From contig JASBNA010000022.1 of assembly GCA_038087015.1 (NCBI GenBank), positions 372,001-436,000 on the forward strand: a stretch of 64,000 nucleotides of DNA, in the 5' to 3' direction. Origin of the DNA: Cerrena zonata (Eukaryota; Basidiomycota; Agaricomycetes; Polyporales; Cerrenaceae). Shown piece after piece: positions 50,724-62,722 of the stretch; positions within the stretch are counted from its first letter, which is position 1, and each line of letters starts with the position of its first letter. The notes under the pieces were generated by a model. That model was not told where the DNA came from. It was given only the letters and a program-made list of their open reading frames with translations, and ran no database searches. A program made the translations under genes and the position numbers.

Positions 50724-52753
50724 ATGAACAACAGTAAGTCTCTACTTCTCTTCTAACATTTACTTATGTTAAAGCTCACCAAACCATAGTCTTTTCAAGC
50801 AACCGCTTATTGCCTAACTTCAAGCGTCGCCCTCGTACACGTTCAAAACAGGACGTGACCTCTCCAGCGAAAGCTAAACCACTTCACATCTTACCCGGTC
50901 TCACTGAAGAAGATGAAAGTCGATCCTCGACATCTTCTACTTCATCATCACCGTCATCCTACACATCTCCCTATTGTGCCAGCAGGAGCGCAGGCGGAAA
51001 CGCAACCCTTGGTGGTCGTAATTCCCAAGCGTTCGATATTCTCGACATCAAGCGGGAGTCTCGTCGCGTTGTACTTGTGGGTGCTGAAGGGCTCACATTC
51101 GATGACTTCTTCCCCGCGAGCGATGCTCCACCACGACCTGCACCCAGGCCCCCTGTTCAGAACTCGCGTTCGAGTATGGAATCTCCTCTTGATGAGATCA
51201 ACTTGCGCTTCTCAGGTCTCGGCATCTCCTTGGATTTCCCTTCTCCCCCTAGCAAATCGAGCTCCATGTCACGGAGAGAACCATCACCCACTCCCTCAGA
51301 TTCGAGTGCAACCACTGCCACTTCCAGTTCATCATCTAGGACGCCTTTGACTCCTCCTACTTCTGATGACGAATCTCAACCTCGCACCCATTTGGCTCGT
51401 GCACCGACTTACAAGTCACAACGGGCATCAATTTTATACATGAAGTCAATGCCAGACTTGAAGAAGCGTTCCCTTCCTCAGACGCCAGTTGTCCAAGACT
51501 CCGAGGATGATTGGAGTGACGGTGAGGACGCCTCCTGGTTTGCTCAAGATATCAGTGATATCTTCACTTTGTCTTCACCATTGTCAACTGCTACTCCCAC
51601 CTCCAAGTCTTTCGAGCACAAGGCCAGACCGGATTCTATTCCGCCACCATCTCGTCATGCTGGTCGCAGCAGAGCTTCCAAGCTGCCTCCAATTGCCCCC
51701 CTTACCATTCAAACGCATGGTCGTGGCCCAAGCACGCAGCTTGATCCTAGCTTCCCACCTAACGCCATTACTTCCATTGCAAACAAGCGTCGATCTCGTT
51801 TCATTCCCTCGCGCCCACCACCACCACCTCCCATCACTATCGAACCAGCCTCATGTCCCTCGCCCACCATGGAAGAGAAGACCGAAGAGCTACTTAAGCT
51901 TCTCGCCGACGCGGCCCTCGATAACACCTTCCTTGGAACAGGGCTCTCGGTTGAAACCGAGATGCTCTCGACTCCAGTGACGCCGAGCAGTCTCTATGCG
52001 ATCTCCACACCTACGACTGCTCGACCACCACCCAGAATGTCCATTCCCGCTGATATCTTCGATTTCACTGAGGAATCCCCTGAAACCGATGTCTCTGAGT
52101 CTGGCTTCGATATCATTGTCACTCAACCTGAGGACGATGTACCGGGCTCTCCTCGAAGTATCAGCATCTACTCTCAAGCTAGCATGAGCGTCGACGCTCT
52201 TCCCATCTCTCCTATCTCCTCTTTCGACTTTGATATTCGAACACCCACTGCCTCCGAGGACCCCACAGCGGGTATGTACCCTTCTCAATTTTCATCTTTC
52301 ACCACGGCTGCTGCCGACATCGCCTCCCCATCACCCACCACGTCTGCAAACGACTTTGACTCCGCTTCAATGATCCGTGAAAGAAACTTACGCTCACGAT
52401 GGTCTTCATCTACTCTTGCCTCTGAATATCACGCACACCATCGTCAACAGATGCCTTTATCACCATCTGCATGGATAACCCGCTTCCATCTTGGTAGCAG
52501 TTCTTCCTCATCTTCTCCTACGAAATCGAAGGCACCCAAACCAACCAAGGCCGTTCCCGCTGCTAAAGTGCCTCTGAGCCCTGCAACGAAGAAGTCTTTG
52601 GACCTGGAGGGTGGCGCCGGTTTGACGAGGCGAGATAGCAGCAGTAGTTCGAGGACATCCTCGAGCGACTCTTCCAGCGATAGTGGGGAAAGTATTTCTA
52701 GCAATGGTTTGCGAAGAAAGGCCATCCCCATCGAGCTCTTCTTGCGTTCATGA
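50724..52753 (+). CDS. Large Ser/Pro/Thr-rich disordered protein
   Basis: I do not recognise a domain. A tiny first exon (MNN plus one base, ATG 50724) is spliced over an intron to 50790 and continues IFSSNRLLPNFKRRPRTRSK. A nearly uninterrupted exon to TGA 52751-52753 gives about 655 residues. Most is low-complexity Ser, Pro and Thr (SRSSTSSTSSSPSSYTS; PPPPPITIEPASCPSP). Islands of apparent conservation are FDILDIKRESRRVVLVGAEG, INLRFSGLGISLDFP, DLKKRSLPQTPVVQDSEDDW and ELLKLLADAALDNTFLG. The last residues (GLRRKAIPIELFLRS) look like a fixed C-terminal motif. Phosphoregulation or scaffold function is only a guess. Confidence 0.7.
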
Positions 52754-53186
52754 AGAATATAATATATTAGACGGCATAACGAAATCATTTGGTCTTCTCT
52801 ATCATTCACTCATTCATTCCATCTAACGATAATCACTGTGATTCACTCCACCATTGTAGCCATAGATATTCGGTCTCTTGTTTCCTCTCATTTTGTCTTG
52901 ACGTTGTCTCCACACTATCGCACATCTTTCGTAATTCGTTCTCATTCGTCTCCCTTGTTTTTATATCTTATTGCTTTCGTTCGCAATCACCCATTACATA
53001 TACTTTTTTTTTGTAGCTTTTAGTCTCCAGCGACTAATTTAGTACGTCGCGTAACACAATCGTTTGCTGTCTTGATAGCACTTCCAATAAATTTCTCTCG
53101 TTTCAATCACAAATATCATCAATGAATAGCTCTAGCGTGGATCATCTCGGACTCGTATGCAAGGGTAGCAATGGCTATCACCATGC
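52754..53186. other. Convergent intergenic region
   Basis: Spacer between the disordered-protein gene and the end of the EthD gene. It contains a run of nine T near 53006 and no supported gene. Confidence 0.5.
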
Positions 53187-53743
53187 CTATGGTTTCTTCC
53201 ACTTCTCATGCTCCTCCCCAATCAAGACAATGGGAGGGCTGGACTGATCCACGAAGTTCTTGTGGTCGGCGCGCATGCTCTGCAAAACAAAGAGATATAT
53301 TATATTAAGCCTAAAGTCTGTCGGTCAAATTGTACAATTTTGAATAACTTACAACCATCGTATCTTTATTGGAAAAATATGCTAAAATATCTTCGAATTC
53401 CTCAACCCAGATTTCGGCGATGCCGTCGTAGGGAGCAATTACCATTCCCAATGAAGCTAACTTCTCATTGTATTGAGGTGCAAGGTGAAACTATGTCGAC
53501 CAACGGAATGTTATAACGGATCAAGGAAAGAGGTGGGGGAGCGCACCTGGCTATACTTAACAAGGTTCTTCTTCACGGCCTCCTGGGATACGAAAAGATT
53601 TGCATGTTGATGGTCCCTGCAATAACGGATGGTGACGACACACTGAGTAAGGTGAACGAGTAGTTTGCTGACCAGTAAGAGCTAAACTCCTCCAATGTAA
53701 TATCTTCCCTTTTCTTGATGAAAAATGTGACTTTGAACACCAT
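53187..53743 (-). CDS. EthD-domain protein (dimeric alpha-beta barrel)
   Basis: A small protein of the EthD type, a dimeric ferredoxin-like fold that occurs as dehydratases or tailoring enzymes of fungal polyketides and as stand-alone proteins of unknown role. Four short exons are joined: MVFKVTFFIKKREDITLEEF then WDHQHANLFVSQEAVKKNLV then YSQ, and after the next intron FHLAPQYNEKLASLGMVIAP through YDGIAEIWVEEFEDILAYFS. A last exon is SMRADHKNFVDQSSPPIVL, ending GEEHEKWKKP at TAG, complement of 53187-53189. Around 115-120 residues, the usual size. Introns are 55-80 nt GT-AG. No clustered biosynthetic genes were seen nearby. The start ATG 53743 fits the family; an acceptor just upstream suggests a 5' UTR intron. 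Confidence 0.8.
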
Positions 53744-54456
53744 GTCTACGAGAAGATGGGATAAGAAAGTGTTGCTTGCACTTGGGGACGACTCACATTT
53801 ATATACGGTTTACGGTTTGCAATCATTGTTCTTGTGGCATTTCTTGATTGAACGTTACGAGGTGGGGCGATATTGATACCTCGTCCATGGGGTTAAAGAG
53901 ATAGAGTTTTATTGCGGCATGTTGCGTTTCTTTTTATTGGACAGACATGGGTCTAAGAACATCGCCCCTCTATTCTCCTCCCTATTTTTGAAAATAGGGC
54001 ATCTGTATGTTTCAATTTCTACTCACATTCGCAGTTGGTGGCGACATAATCATTGCTATTGGAGTCCTTGGAGTCAACCCCATATCACCTGGAATGATAG
54101 TACTTGACTATAGTGATCTGTACCTGTCAAAACTCGACATTGGTACTTCTAAGATAAACCTGGATCAGTACACACTCCTTAGTAGTGACCAAGATGAACT
54201 CATAGTTATCGTGACGCATACCTCGCGCTTGCAGGAGCTACCGGATGGCTGTAGCTACGCCAAAATGAAGAATTTCTGAGGCATGTATTGAGCGGTATAG
54301 CTCTGTGGGGTAAATAGATCCATTATATTTGTCAGGAAAGGTGGTTCATGTCAAATGGACTAACAGTACGGGGTACTTATCCGGAATTATCTGCTGATAT
54401 AAATATGAAATATTTTAGTTTGGGCATTGCGATCAGAGCGCACCTGCATCACGGTA
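53744..54456. other. Intergenic region, no gene supported
   Basis: About 710 bases downstream of the EthD promoter. An open frame at 54007-54279 shows no recognisable domain and is not called. Nothing else was seen. Confidence 0.45.
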
Positions 54457-54959
54457 TTATACTAATTCTCCGTTTAAATTTTGCGCGAGGAAACCCAAGG
54501 CAAAAACACTCCAGCTAACGGGTTCGGAAGCCGTAAAACACCTTTTAACTCCAGATTCGAAAATAGAGCCTTCGCCCTCACCACCGCCTCCCAATTGCCT
54601 GCTGATGGGTAATTCGTGGTTCACAATTGAAATGTTTAGTCGCTTCAATGTTTGAAATTTGGTTCTAGAAGATCTTTCTAAAAACTCCATTCCTTTGGTT
54701 AGGAAAGTTCATATTGCGGCTTGTTCGTGATATGAAGATACGTTCTCGAACATTCAATCATGAGATGTTTGGAGTCTGTCGAGCGGAATATGTCTTTCGA
54801 CAATTGCGTCTGGGATTGGCAAATTAGGAGGGCTATGGGGTTGATATAGATTCAACTACTTACGCGCGTCCTCGCTGATATCGATAGATATTCGCAGTGT
54901 GCACCGGAGAACAAAAGTAAGGCAAGTTGTAATGTGAGCGACAGTTCGTGAGTTCATCT
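54457..54959 (-). pseudogene. Remnant of an F-box/LRR-type gene
   Basis: Read on the minus strand, the piece starts with ATG at 54959 and gives LRISIDISEDA, an LRR-like strand. A donor-like site follows near 54860, then TQLSKDIFRSTDSKHLMIEC. Stops interrupt the frame soon after, and a later open piece (54457-54690) contains SSRTKFQTLKRLNISIV. The composition and the LKRLNIS pattern resemble F-box/LRR proteins of agarics, but no F-box is visible and no full-length frame can be assembled. I infer an eroded copy, at low confidence. Confidence 0.35.
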
Positions 54960-55137
54960 TCCCCTGATGTGAAGACTACCGGCGAAATGCTTCAAACATA
55001 GCCTATTCGGATGACTCCAAAACTCGAGTCATATAGTTAGTTTGTTTGTTAGCTAAACACTTACTATCCCCTAGAGTCTGAAATCCTGAAGGGGCGATCA
55101 CATAAAAAATAGAGCATCTATTAGTCACAGCCTTAGC

Positions 55138-55153
55138 CCGAGTCGCGACTCGG
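55138..55153. repeat. Perfect 16-bp palindrome CCGAGTCGCGACTCGG
   Basis: A perfect palindrome with a CG centre, in non-coding DNA a few hundred bases left of the inverted-repeat element. It shares GACTCGG with the inverted repeat at 17795 and with the flank at 55431. It may be a protein-binding site or chance. Confidence 0.6.
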
Positions 55154-55444
55154 ATTCAATCCGCACGCCAGTGAGCATACTTGTCTTGCGGAAGGCATAA
55201 GAAACTTGCAATAAAATATCAAGCTTCAAGTTCCGATGTCCAATGCGCAACGTTTCTAATGTCAACAAGTTCGGTCACTGGCACAAAGTTGAAGTTGTAG
55301 TAAGTAAATTTGAACATGACCGACGTCCAACTTCCCAAATATGAACTGTGATCGATCGGGACCCGCTTTCCCAAGATTTAAATAGTGATATTTTCAATCC
55401 TGACCCGGCTGACCGTGACTCCTTGTGGTTGACTCGGATTACTA

Positions 55445-56564
55445 TGGTGTACCGTTTGTACATTTAATATTCCGCATATATTTTGGGTGCTTGCGCATAT
55501 ATTTCTGATGTTTGCGCATATTAATGCATATTTCTCAATATTCGGCTTTGCACATATACTATTCGCTGGTACTTACTGCACACATATATTCGGTGTTGGC
55601 ACATGCATATTCGGAAGATGCATTCTCAATATTAGCCCTCCTATTTGGTGCAAGTTCTTAGTCTAATGCAAGTTTTATATTGTACATCATAGAAAAGCAA
55701 TGTAGTACAAAATTATACTACCCTAACTAGACCTCTAGTTGTCAACCCTCCAAGACCTTATTCCGTCCTTCACATTCCATGTTGTCAGCTTCTTGGCAAA
55801 ATTTACCTACCATCCTCATGTCTTGATGCTGCCATACCCAGGAAACTAGTGATGTGAAAGTTGAATCGAACTGAAGTCAGCAATCAAAACTAAGAACCTG
55901 CCATACGTACTGTTGCAACGTCCTACACACCAGGTAGTCTGCTAGTGGCCACCCCAGTTCCAGCACGCCCCGGTGATATTGAAAGCATGCCACCAGAGCT
56001 GATAGAGGTTCCTTGTATTGTGGGTAGAGCAGTAGATGGTAGAGAGGAGAGTGACGGCGGAGACGAGAGCCACGACAAGAACGATCAGTGCAATGAGGAT
56101 GATGATGATAGGAGCGAGGAAGAGGGATTCGACTTAACTGGGTGACAGTAGGATTGATCGGGAGATATCACAATGCACGTGGGCTGTCACGTCACGTCAT
56201 GAAGGACTTAGACAGAAAATCGAATGTTGGACTCAGAGGATACAATAACAAGTTCATTACTATTAGTGCTTACCATGTTGGACGGCTTAGTCAGAGCCCT
56301 ACTACGACTAGTTAAGCCTCTTAGCCTACTTAGGACTTAGTCCCTCAAGCCTCAAGGGCTACTGAAATCAATAAAATGACATTTGAATATGCACGAGTCG
56401 CTATTCAGAAAATGAAACACCGTGTTACATAGGTGCGCAATTTGCAAGTTCCCAGAGCCGGCATAGAAACTATGTGCATGTTGAGCGCTTCCAAGAAATA
56501 TATGCGCAACTCGCAGAAATTCACTATATATGCGCGGGAAAATAATTGTACAACCGGTACACCA
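55445..56564. mobile_element. 1.1-kb non-autonomous DNA element with terminal inverted repeats
   Basis: The ends are inverted copies starting TGGTGTACCG, followed by TTGTACA-like sequence, and are flanked on both sides by TA (55443-55444 and 56565-56566), a likely 2-bp target duplication. The inverted similarity is imperfect and extends inward for roughly 60-80 bp, including GCGCATATATTTC in both arms. Further in on the left lie many GCGCATAT/GCACATAT motifs in loose array (about 55470-55615), with fewer near the right end. The interior has no transposase; the one acidic open frame (55945-56145) looks accidental. Layout and size resemble a MITE mobilised in trans. TA duplication suggests Tc1/mariner-type transposition, but the family is not determined. 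Confidence 0.72.
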
Positions 56565-56566
56565 TA

Positions 56567-57339
56567 GATTACAGCCCTTTCGTCACACTCTTTGACTCGT
56601 CTAATAACCGGGCCTGCAGCTGCATGACACTCAAATAACACCTTAGAGTTATAAGACAATCATACTCTCTGCTTAGAAGACCCACCATTCGTCGAAAATC
56701 CATATACCCGCGTGACGAGACTTCTGCATTTATCGCAAGATCATTCAGAAAACATGGGTCCCAAGGTCTATATGTGCCTATCGATGATTATCTTCTGATT
56801 GAATGGTTTCACAGCAGTGACTACTCCTCATTAGCTACAAAGGACTACCTGTCGTCTGCGTCCTATTGATCACCGGAGTACCATTGACATGATTACCCCC
56901 AGGAACCGGAATGTCTGTCCCATGGGGTACAATCGTGCCTAGCTCATTCAAACTGACTGGCCTTCTGTTCATCGGCATGAATGAATACAATTTTTTCAAA
57001 AGAAAGAAAACTCGTAGCAGCCTAAACTTCCGACACCTAACCGATAGACTTCCGGACACATTCGGTGATGAGATCATAGGATCTTCCCTATACAGAACTC
57101 TATTTCTAATACACGACCTCACGATTCTATACTCTATTTATATACACATGCTCATGAAGACATCTATTACATCTATGCCAAGCGTTGTCCATACAATGTG
57201 GCAGTTCTTCCGAGTCCAATTATTTATCCCAAGGTTTATCCTCTCTTATGCAATGTGTTTTTGGAAAGCCATAGGTCTGAGGCATTTATAACCTCTCTAC
57301 AATCGCTCTTGACGAAACCAATCCCAGAATCAGTCAAAT
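56567..57339. other. Intergenic region upstream of the AA9 gene
   Basis: About 770 bases between the inverted-repeat element and the AA9 start. Open frames on both strands (56911-57291 forward; 56835-57122 reverse) match nothing I recognise. The AA9 promoter must lie at the right end. Confidence 0.45.
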
Positions 57340-58919
57340 ATGTATCTTCGACGCATTTCTTCCTCCCTCGCATTTTCTGCCTTTCTTCCCGCTGTTCTTG
57401 GACACGGGCAGGTTCATAACTTCATCACGGCTCAGAAAACATATGCTGCTGCAGATGCATATGCTTCGGCCGATCCTAGTAGCCCGCTCAGGAAGCTGAA
57501 CACATATGGCCCCGCTGCCGACTTCACTAGTCCTACTATAACTTGTGGAGTATGTGTATTACGGCCTGTCTCTTCAGGTTTATGTTTCACTCACGGTTAA
57601 TTTTATTGACAGGAAGGAGGAAATACTCCCGTTACTGCGCTCGCTGAAGTTCAAGCTGGCGAACTTGTCACATTTGATTGGGGAGATTGGTCCTCTGTTC
57701 ACCCTGGGTAAGTGTAGTGTTACTAGTCATGAGTTCGTTTTCTAATCATAATCCCTTCTACAGACCAGTGAGTACTAAATCCAGTGGGTCTTTGATTGAT
57801 TATTTTCTCATTTTTTAAAATTAGATGATGACCTACATCGCAAAATGCCCTAACGGCTGTGCAACCTTCAAAGGTGATAGCGGGAATATATGGGTCAGTG
57901 AGTACTACACCTTAAATAATCTTGCATGAATGAGATCTCATATGTATATGTCTCACGAAGAAATTGACCAGGATCAATGTAAGCTGTTTTTCCGTTGTAT
58001 TAATAGGCGACCATTAACCCTCAATAGACAACCCGACCCGAACGGGTTTCGAATGGGGAGAAAACATTGTTCGTATGAAAGGTGGAACGTATAGTGTCCA
58101 CATTCCCAACTTGGAACCTGGTGAATACCTCTTACGTCACGAGGTATGCGAACAATGTAACATGAATTCAATATACAGACTTATCCATTCTTCGCTCAGC
58201 TGCTAGGCTTGCACGTCGCAGGACAATTAATGGGCGCACAGTTCTACCCTAACTGCGTTCAGATAAAGGTCACTGGTAGTGGAACGAAATCCCTTCCTGC
58301 TGGTGTTGCCTTCCCCGGTGCTTACGACCCACAAGATCCGGGCATTCTCGTCCAACTTTGGCAGATTACACCAACTTCGTATAACTACACCGCTCCCGGT
58401 GGCCCGGTTACTCTTCCGTATGTACCCATCTAGTCTTAGTCTTTCTTCAACTGACGACAAATTCATAGAGGAGGTACTGGTGATTGGGGTGTCGAGAAAT
58501 ATGGAGGTGGTGCAATTGGTTCCAAGTACCCCGGCCCTGTGTCGGGTACACCATCTGCACCGTCTACAACTGTCGGTGGTAATCAACCAACTACCATTGC
58601 GCCACCACCGGCTCCTCCCACGACGTCTGCTCCGGCACCCTCCGGACCTGCTGTCCAAAAGTACGGGCAGGTATGTATATTAGTGCAATACCGGATGGTT
58701 TTGATGCTGACTTCATTTGATAGTGCGGAGGTCAAGGGTACAGCGGACCGTATGTATATTTTACTTTCCGGAATTGTTAACTTTATCTCAATGGTACGAG
58801 AACAGGACGGCATGCATCACTGGTAGTACATGTACTAAATTGAACGACTTCTATGTGAGTCATTTACAATCTGGATTATGTACATCTACTCATCGACGAC
58901 ACAGTTCCAATGCCTCTGA
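57340..58919 (+). CDS. AA9 lytic polysaccharide monooxygenase with C-terminal CBM1
   Basis: Secreted copper enzyme that cleaves cellulose or related polysaccharides oxidatively. ATG 57340; residues 1-21 form a signal peptide, and the mature protein begins at His22 (HGQVHNFITA), the N-terminal copper ligand. Later come FDWGDWSSVHPGP with the second histidine, MTYIAKCPNGCATFKGDSGN, EYLLRHELLGLHVAGQLMGA and QFYPNC with the axial-site tyrosine region. A Ser/Thr/Pro linker (PAPPTTSAPAPSGPA) leads to a CBM1 (YGQCGGQGYSGPTACITGST) that ends NDFYFQCL at TGA 58917-58919. The gene has many introns, including a 4-nt exon (57764-57767, ACCA). All junctions keep frame. This is the only clear plant-polymer gene in the window. 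Confidence 0.92.
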
Positions 58920-59209
58920 CTAACGATATGTACAATTCTAATGGGGGGTTGTTTTAAACCTACCTTCAATTTGTTGATTATCGGTCTCTCTGTACGCTTC
59001 CCATATCAACAACAGAATTGCAACTCCAAGAAAATCACTTTATAACCTGGCATGTCATACAAAAGGATGTCGAGTATACTAGCAATTCCGATCATCAATT
59101 GACCTAGAGAGTGAACCTAGTAGGAATCATTCAAGCCCGTGTTATCTCAACGAAGCGTTCGGACCATGCGATATGATTGAAACACATCTATTCAAAGGAT
59201 CAACAGTTG

Positions 59210-61802
59210 TTAACAATACAAGGATCCTGTCAGACGTACATTTGTATACCATGGTTCTTTGTCTGGAAAATAGGGTAATGTACTCGACGGTCCTCCCAGT
59301 TGAGCATAAAGCCGCTGCAAGACGTTAAGTGCGTAACTTTTACGATTTGTAGGCCAACGTACATGAGGTAAAATGAAATGCGACTTGCGGCGTATGCAAC
59401 GAGCGTCCCTCAATGCCTTTGTCATCCCGTGTTGTTTCAGGTATTGTTCGAAGGGTTTGGAATTGTCATACTTCGCTTCGAGACTGTCAATGATTGTGGG
59501 AAACTTCCCCATGAACGCTATCAAGAGGAATTCGATGTCAGTTATTGGAACTGAGGTTGCTAAAGTGCTGATTGATCGATTGGGCCTTACTATCGTATGA
59601 TGCTTGTGAGTTGCCAGGTACAGACGGTAACTTGCATGAATGAGAGTCAGTTGTCGAAAAGAACACAAATAAGTGACGGAAAGAGTGGGTAACATACCTT
59701 TCCTTCTGTTTGCAGCTCCCCTATTCCTTTCAGCATCAAACGCTCGGCCTCGGCACGATCACCTAACGAACTTAATCTACCACCTCTCTGTTTGCAGACC
59801 CAGTTCATGAAATACCCAAGCAGTGTTGCGTCGGACCCTGGTGCAAGGAGTGGACCCCAATGCGAGATGGTCTTGGGGATGCCTACATATTCTGCATCCA
59901 CGATATTTGAAACGTCAATACGATCGAATGTCATTGTGGAGGGAATCCCAGCTTTGGCTAGTCCCCCATTTTGGAGGATTTTTGAGAGGTCGAGTACATC
60001 TTGGTCAAAGACGTAGAACGAGATACGGAAATTTTGAATGCGGTGGGAAAACTGTTGTAGCTGCTCCGATATGAAGAAGTAAAAGCAGCCGTACAGATCT
60101 TCTCGGGATGCTCCAAGTCTCTGGCCCACCTTCAAGATATCACAAACGCTAACATATCATATTAGTGCCATGACATGTAAGGTGATCATTCATTTGTTTC
60201 TTACTCCCAGCCTTGTATAGGGTTCACGGAGTCGTTCTGTAGCCACTCGCCGTGAGGAGAGAACAGGGTACTATTCGGGGCGTTGAAATGAGCATTCAGG
60301 GCCCCGAAAGGGAGTGCGAGACCAAAGCGACGATACTCCATACATGCCATACGATGAGACGGCTCCATAGACGTAAGCCATCGATCCACGTAGTCCACTC
60401 TGGATGGATCCAAGCTTAAGGGAATAACCATAAGTAGATCAATGGAAGTAAATATGAATTAGATTCTTACTTTACTCGTTGGTATTCCTGAGCTGCTTCG
60501 CCGACGTGGAATTCAGGATTGAACATTGCTGCAGCAAAGGTGCGGAGGACATTTTGCGGAACCCGCCCAGACAGTTGGCTATTTCGACCAAATTTTTGTC
60601 GAAACTGGCCGTCGTTCTCCACACTTTCCAGTAGTTGAGTACTTAGGACAGTGGCGGAGAGTTTGTATGGTGTAGGTAGGCAAACAGAGTACCACAGATG
60701 CAGAGTTAGCTCTGCCGCGGCCTTTATGTCTGATATTGATCCCAACAGCATGAGAAGAAGCAGGTTTCTGAATGTCACCTGTGGATCGTGATCATTCATG
60801 ACTACGGTGAGGTGGCCCGAGTAGTTCATGGGTAAACTGTTTACCGTATAGACAGCGTTACGGAGATCTCCCGAGGCTATAATGGGGTGCATATAGGTTT
60901 TCCTTTTAGACATCAATTAGTGGTATGGACTAACCTGCAAAGACTATGTTGTAATCTTTGTTCTGAGGAGTGCTGCCTCGATCAGAGGCAAGCAGGTCAT
61001 ACGCCGGTATATTACCCCATCTAAAAGAGGTTTGCAAAAAGAGACACTGTATTTTACAGTTGACGTACAAGTGGGATTGAGTAGATGCCAAATTATGGAA
61101 CTGCTCGCCGGAAGAGGTATTGTTTTCGACTATGAAGGCAGGAGATCTGCGCTCTGTCACCCAACGCGGTGTCCAGTGTTCGCTCCGCAACGGGTCCTGA
61201 CAATCTGGCATGTACAAGGTATTATTTAATCGACAAAGTGCATGGAGAGTAGACATATCATTATACCTCGTTTATGCAACTTCCAGTGCCGAGTTTGACA
61301 AACCTGATCAGACGTACATTGATATTAGTCATACCTCTCAAGCGGAAGCCATAAGACGGGAATAGTTTACCTTGGAGCAATACTTTACCAATTTGCAAGC
61401 ACTACATGCGCTTTTCCCTTCCTTTGTGCACGCCTTGCCCTTGGTTGCTTCCACGTTGGCGCAGGGAAGAACAATGATAGGTACAATTTCATTGAGCATA
61501 GTAGATTTCGTTTCATCACATAGAGATTTTTGAAAGATGTCCAATATATCGTGATCGTTCATGAGCTTCATGAGACGATCCTGTTCTTGGCGTTCTCTGT
61601 CGGTCTTGTCATAGGTCTCGGTACGAGCGTCGTGAACGATTCGTTGGGGTTCACGAGCAGAGGATTGGAACCAAGACTGCACAGACGTAATCTTATCCTC
61701 AGCTGTCGACAAACGCGAGAGCTCTTGTTCGAGCAAACCGAGCTTGTCGAGAGGGGAGGTCATTGTAATGGTACAGGAATCGGAAGGCAATTGAGGCGCC
61801 AT
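59210..61802 (-). CDS. MYND-type zinc finger protein with DUF4470 domain
   Basis: A fungal protein of unknown role with a MYND finger (a protein-protein contact module) followed by a DUF4470 domain. The start is MAPQLPSDSCTITM at ATG 61802, with a helical N-terminus (LDKLGLLEQELSRLSTAEDK). The MYND ligands are in CTKEGKSACSACKLVKYCSK, and the next exon reads VCQTRHWKLHKR, joined to DCQDPLRSEHWTPRW. DUF4470 covers WGNIPAYDLLASDRGS, NIVFA and GDLRNAVYTVNSLPMNYSGH. Downstream exons (MEPSHRMACMEYRRFGLALP, GYFMNWVCKQRGGRLSSLGD, FLLIAFMGKFPTIIDSLEAK) are conserved in such proteins. The end is NVRLTGSLYC at TAA, complement of 59210-59212. The acceptor before HHTIVRPNR near 59600 is my choice, because the nearer AG would break the frame. 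Confidence 0.83.
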
Positions 61803-62722
61803 ATTTATTTATACCTTTCAAGTTTCATCGATCGCCCACGAACAAGACACGAGGTACGATAGAGACTTTCCGTCGAGAGAACCGGCCCAAAAAAAGATCT
61901 TTACGTCTTCTATGCCAAACAAGGTATGCAGGCAACCAGGGGTAGTAGGGGTTGAGCTACTACCAGTGTTATGACTAGGAAAGGTTTCTTGGCTCCCACT
62001 GATCGTCGGCTAGTTTTACTCGGTCAATAATGTTATTCTACACACGACCATGCTCACCTGCAGCTGCCAAAACCTAATTAACTCAAAAGCTAAGTCTGAA
62101 GCCGTTTGTATGTCGTCACGATAGTAAGTACTACGCCATCATTATCATATCTTATCTCTATAATCGCAAACAAATATAAACAACGTCCTTGCAGCAGGAA
62201 ATTCAGTGGCCACCTCAAGCTTTCCCTACAACCATTTACTTCGCAATTTCTAAGCTTGTCTGATACAATAGTATATGACTAAATCGGTATTGTAAATTTT
62301 GCCAAGCTGAGCTTATGCCGTGATAACCGCTTCATTATTCCTGATTCCTGTATTCATTCGAACCATCAAGACAGTTTTGTTCCGAGTCATATACGTTACT
62401 CGCCCTGATATGAAAACTGTATGGAAGACCGATACAGAATCACTTCTCTCTGATTAATGGTCGTAAAATATGGGTGAGCTGTCCGCTATCATGATTTAGA
62501 TCACGACGAATCGAGACTCATCCCATGGTTTTAGAATTTCATTGATGTCGCATTGTGAAGGTCGTGAGACGGTTGATTGCGATTATCTTAGCAATCACTT
62601 TTCAGAACCTAATAAAGCCACTGACATACTTATAAAGAATTCCACGATCTTAAACCTCCCACCGTCTTGGAAAACCTGAAGCTTTGTGACACTGACCTCT
62701 CTGAATCTTCCCCATACCCGAA
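61803..62722. other. Divergent intergenic region
   Basis: About 920 bases between the divergent MYND/DUF4470 and reductase genes. AT-rich, with many short frames and none supported. It ends in a TATA box for the reductase. Confidence 0.5.
62631..62637 (+). promoter_or_regulatory. TATA box (TATAAAG) of the reductase gene
   Basis: TATAAAG lies 92 bp upstream of ATG 62723 in AT-rich DNA, an ordinary spacing for a fungal core promoter. No activity evidence exists in the sequence itself. Confidence 0.45.

Noticed and set aside
53919..54279. Two overlapping forward open frames (53919-54107 and 54007-54279)
   Set aside because: Nothing recognisable, no supporting splice pattern; left uncalled.
55945..56145. 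Acidic open frame inside the inverted-repeat element
   Set aside because: Low-complexity Asp/Glu/Asn-rich sequence without a domain; it is probably chance. Nothing like a transposase motif is present.
56835..57122. Minus-strand open frame upstream of the AA9 gene
   Set aside because: No ATG in convincing context, no recognisable domain and no neighbouring exons. It was left as intergenic.
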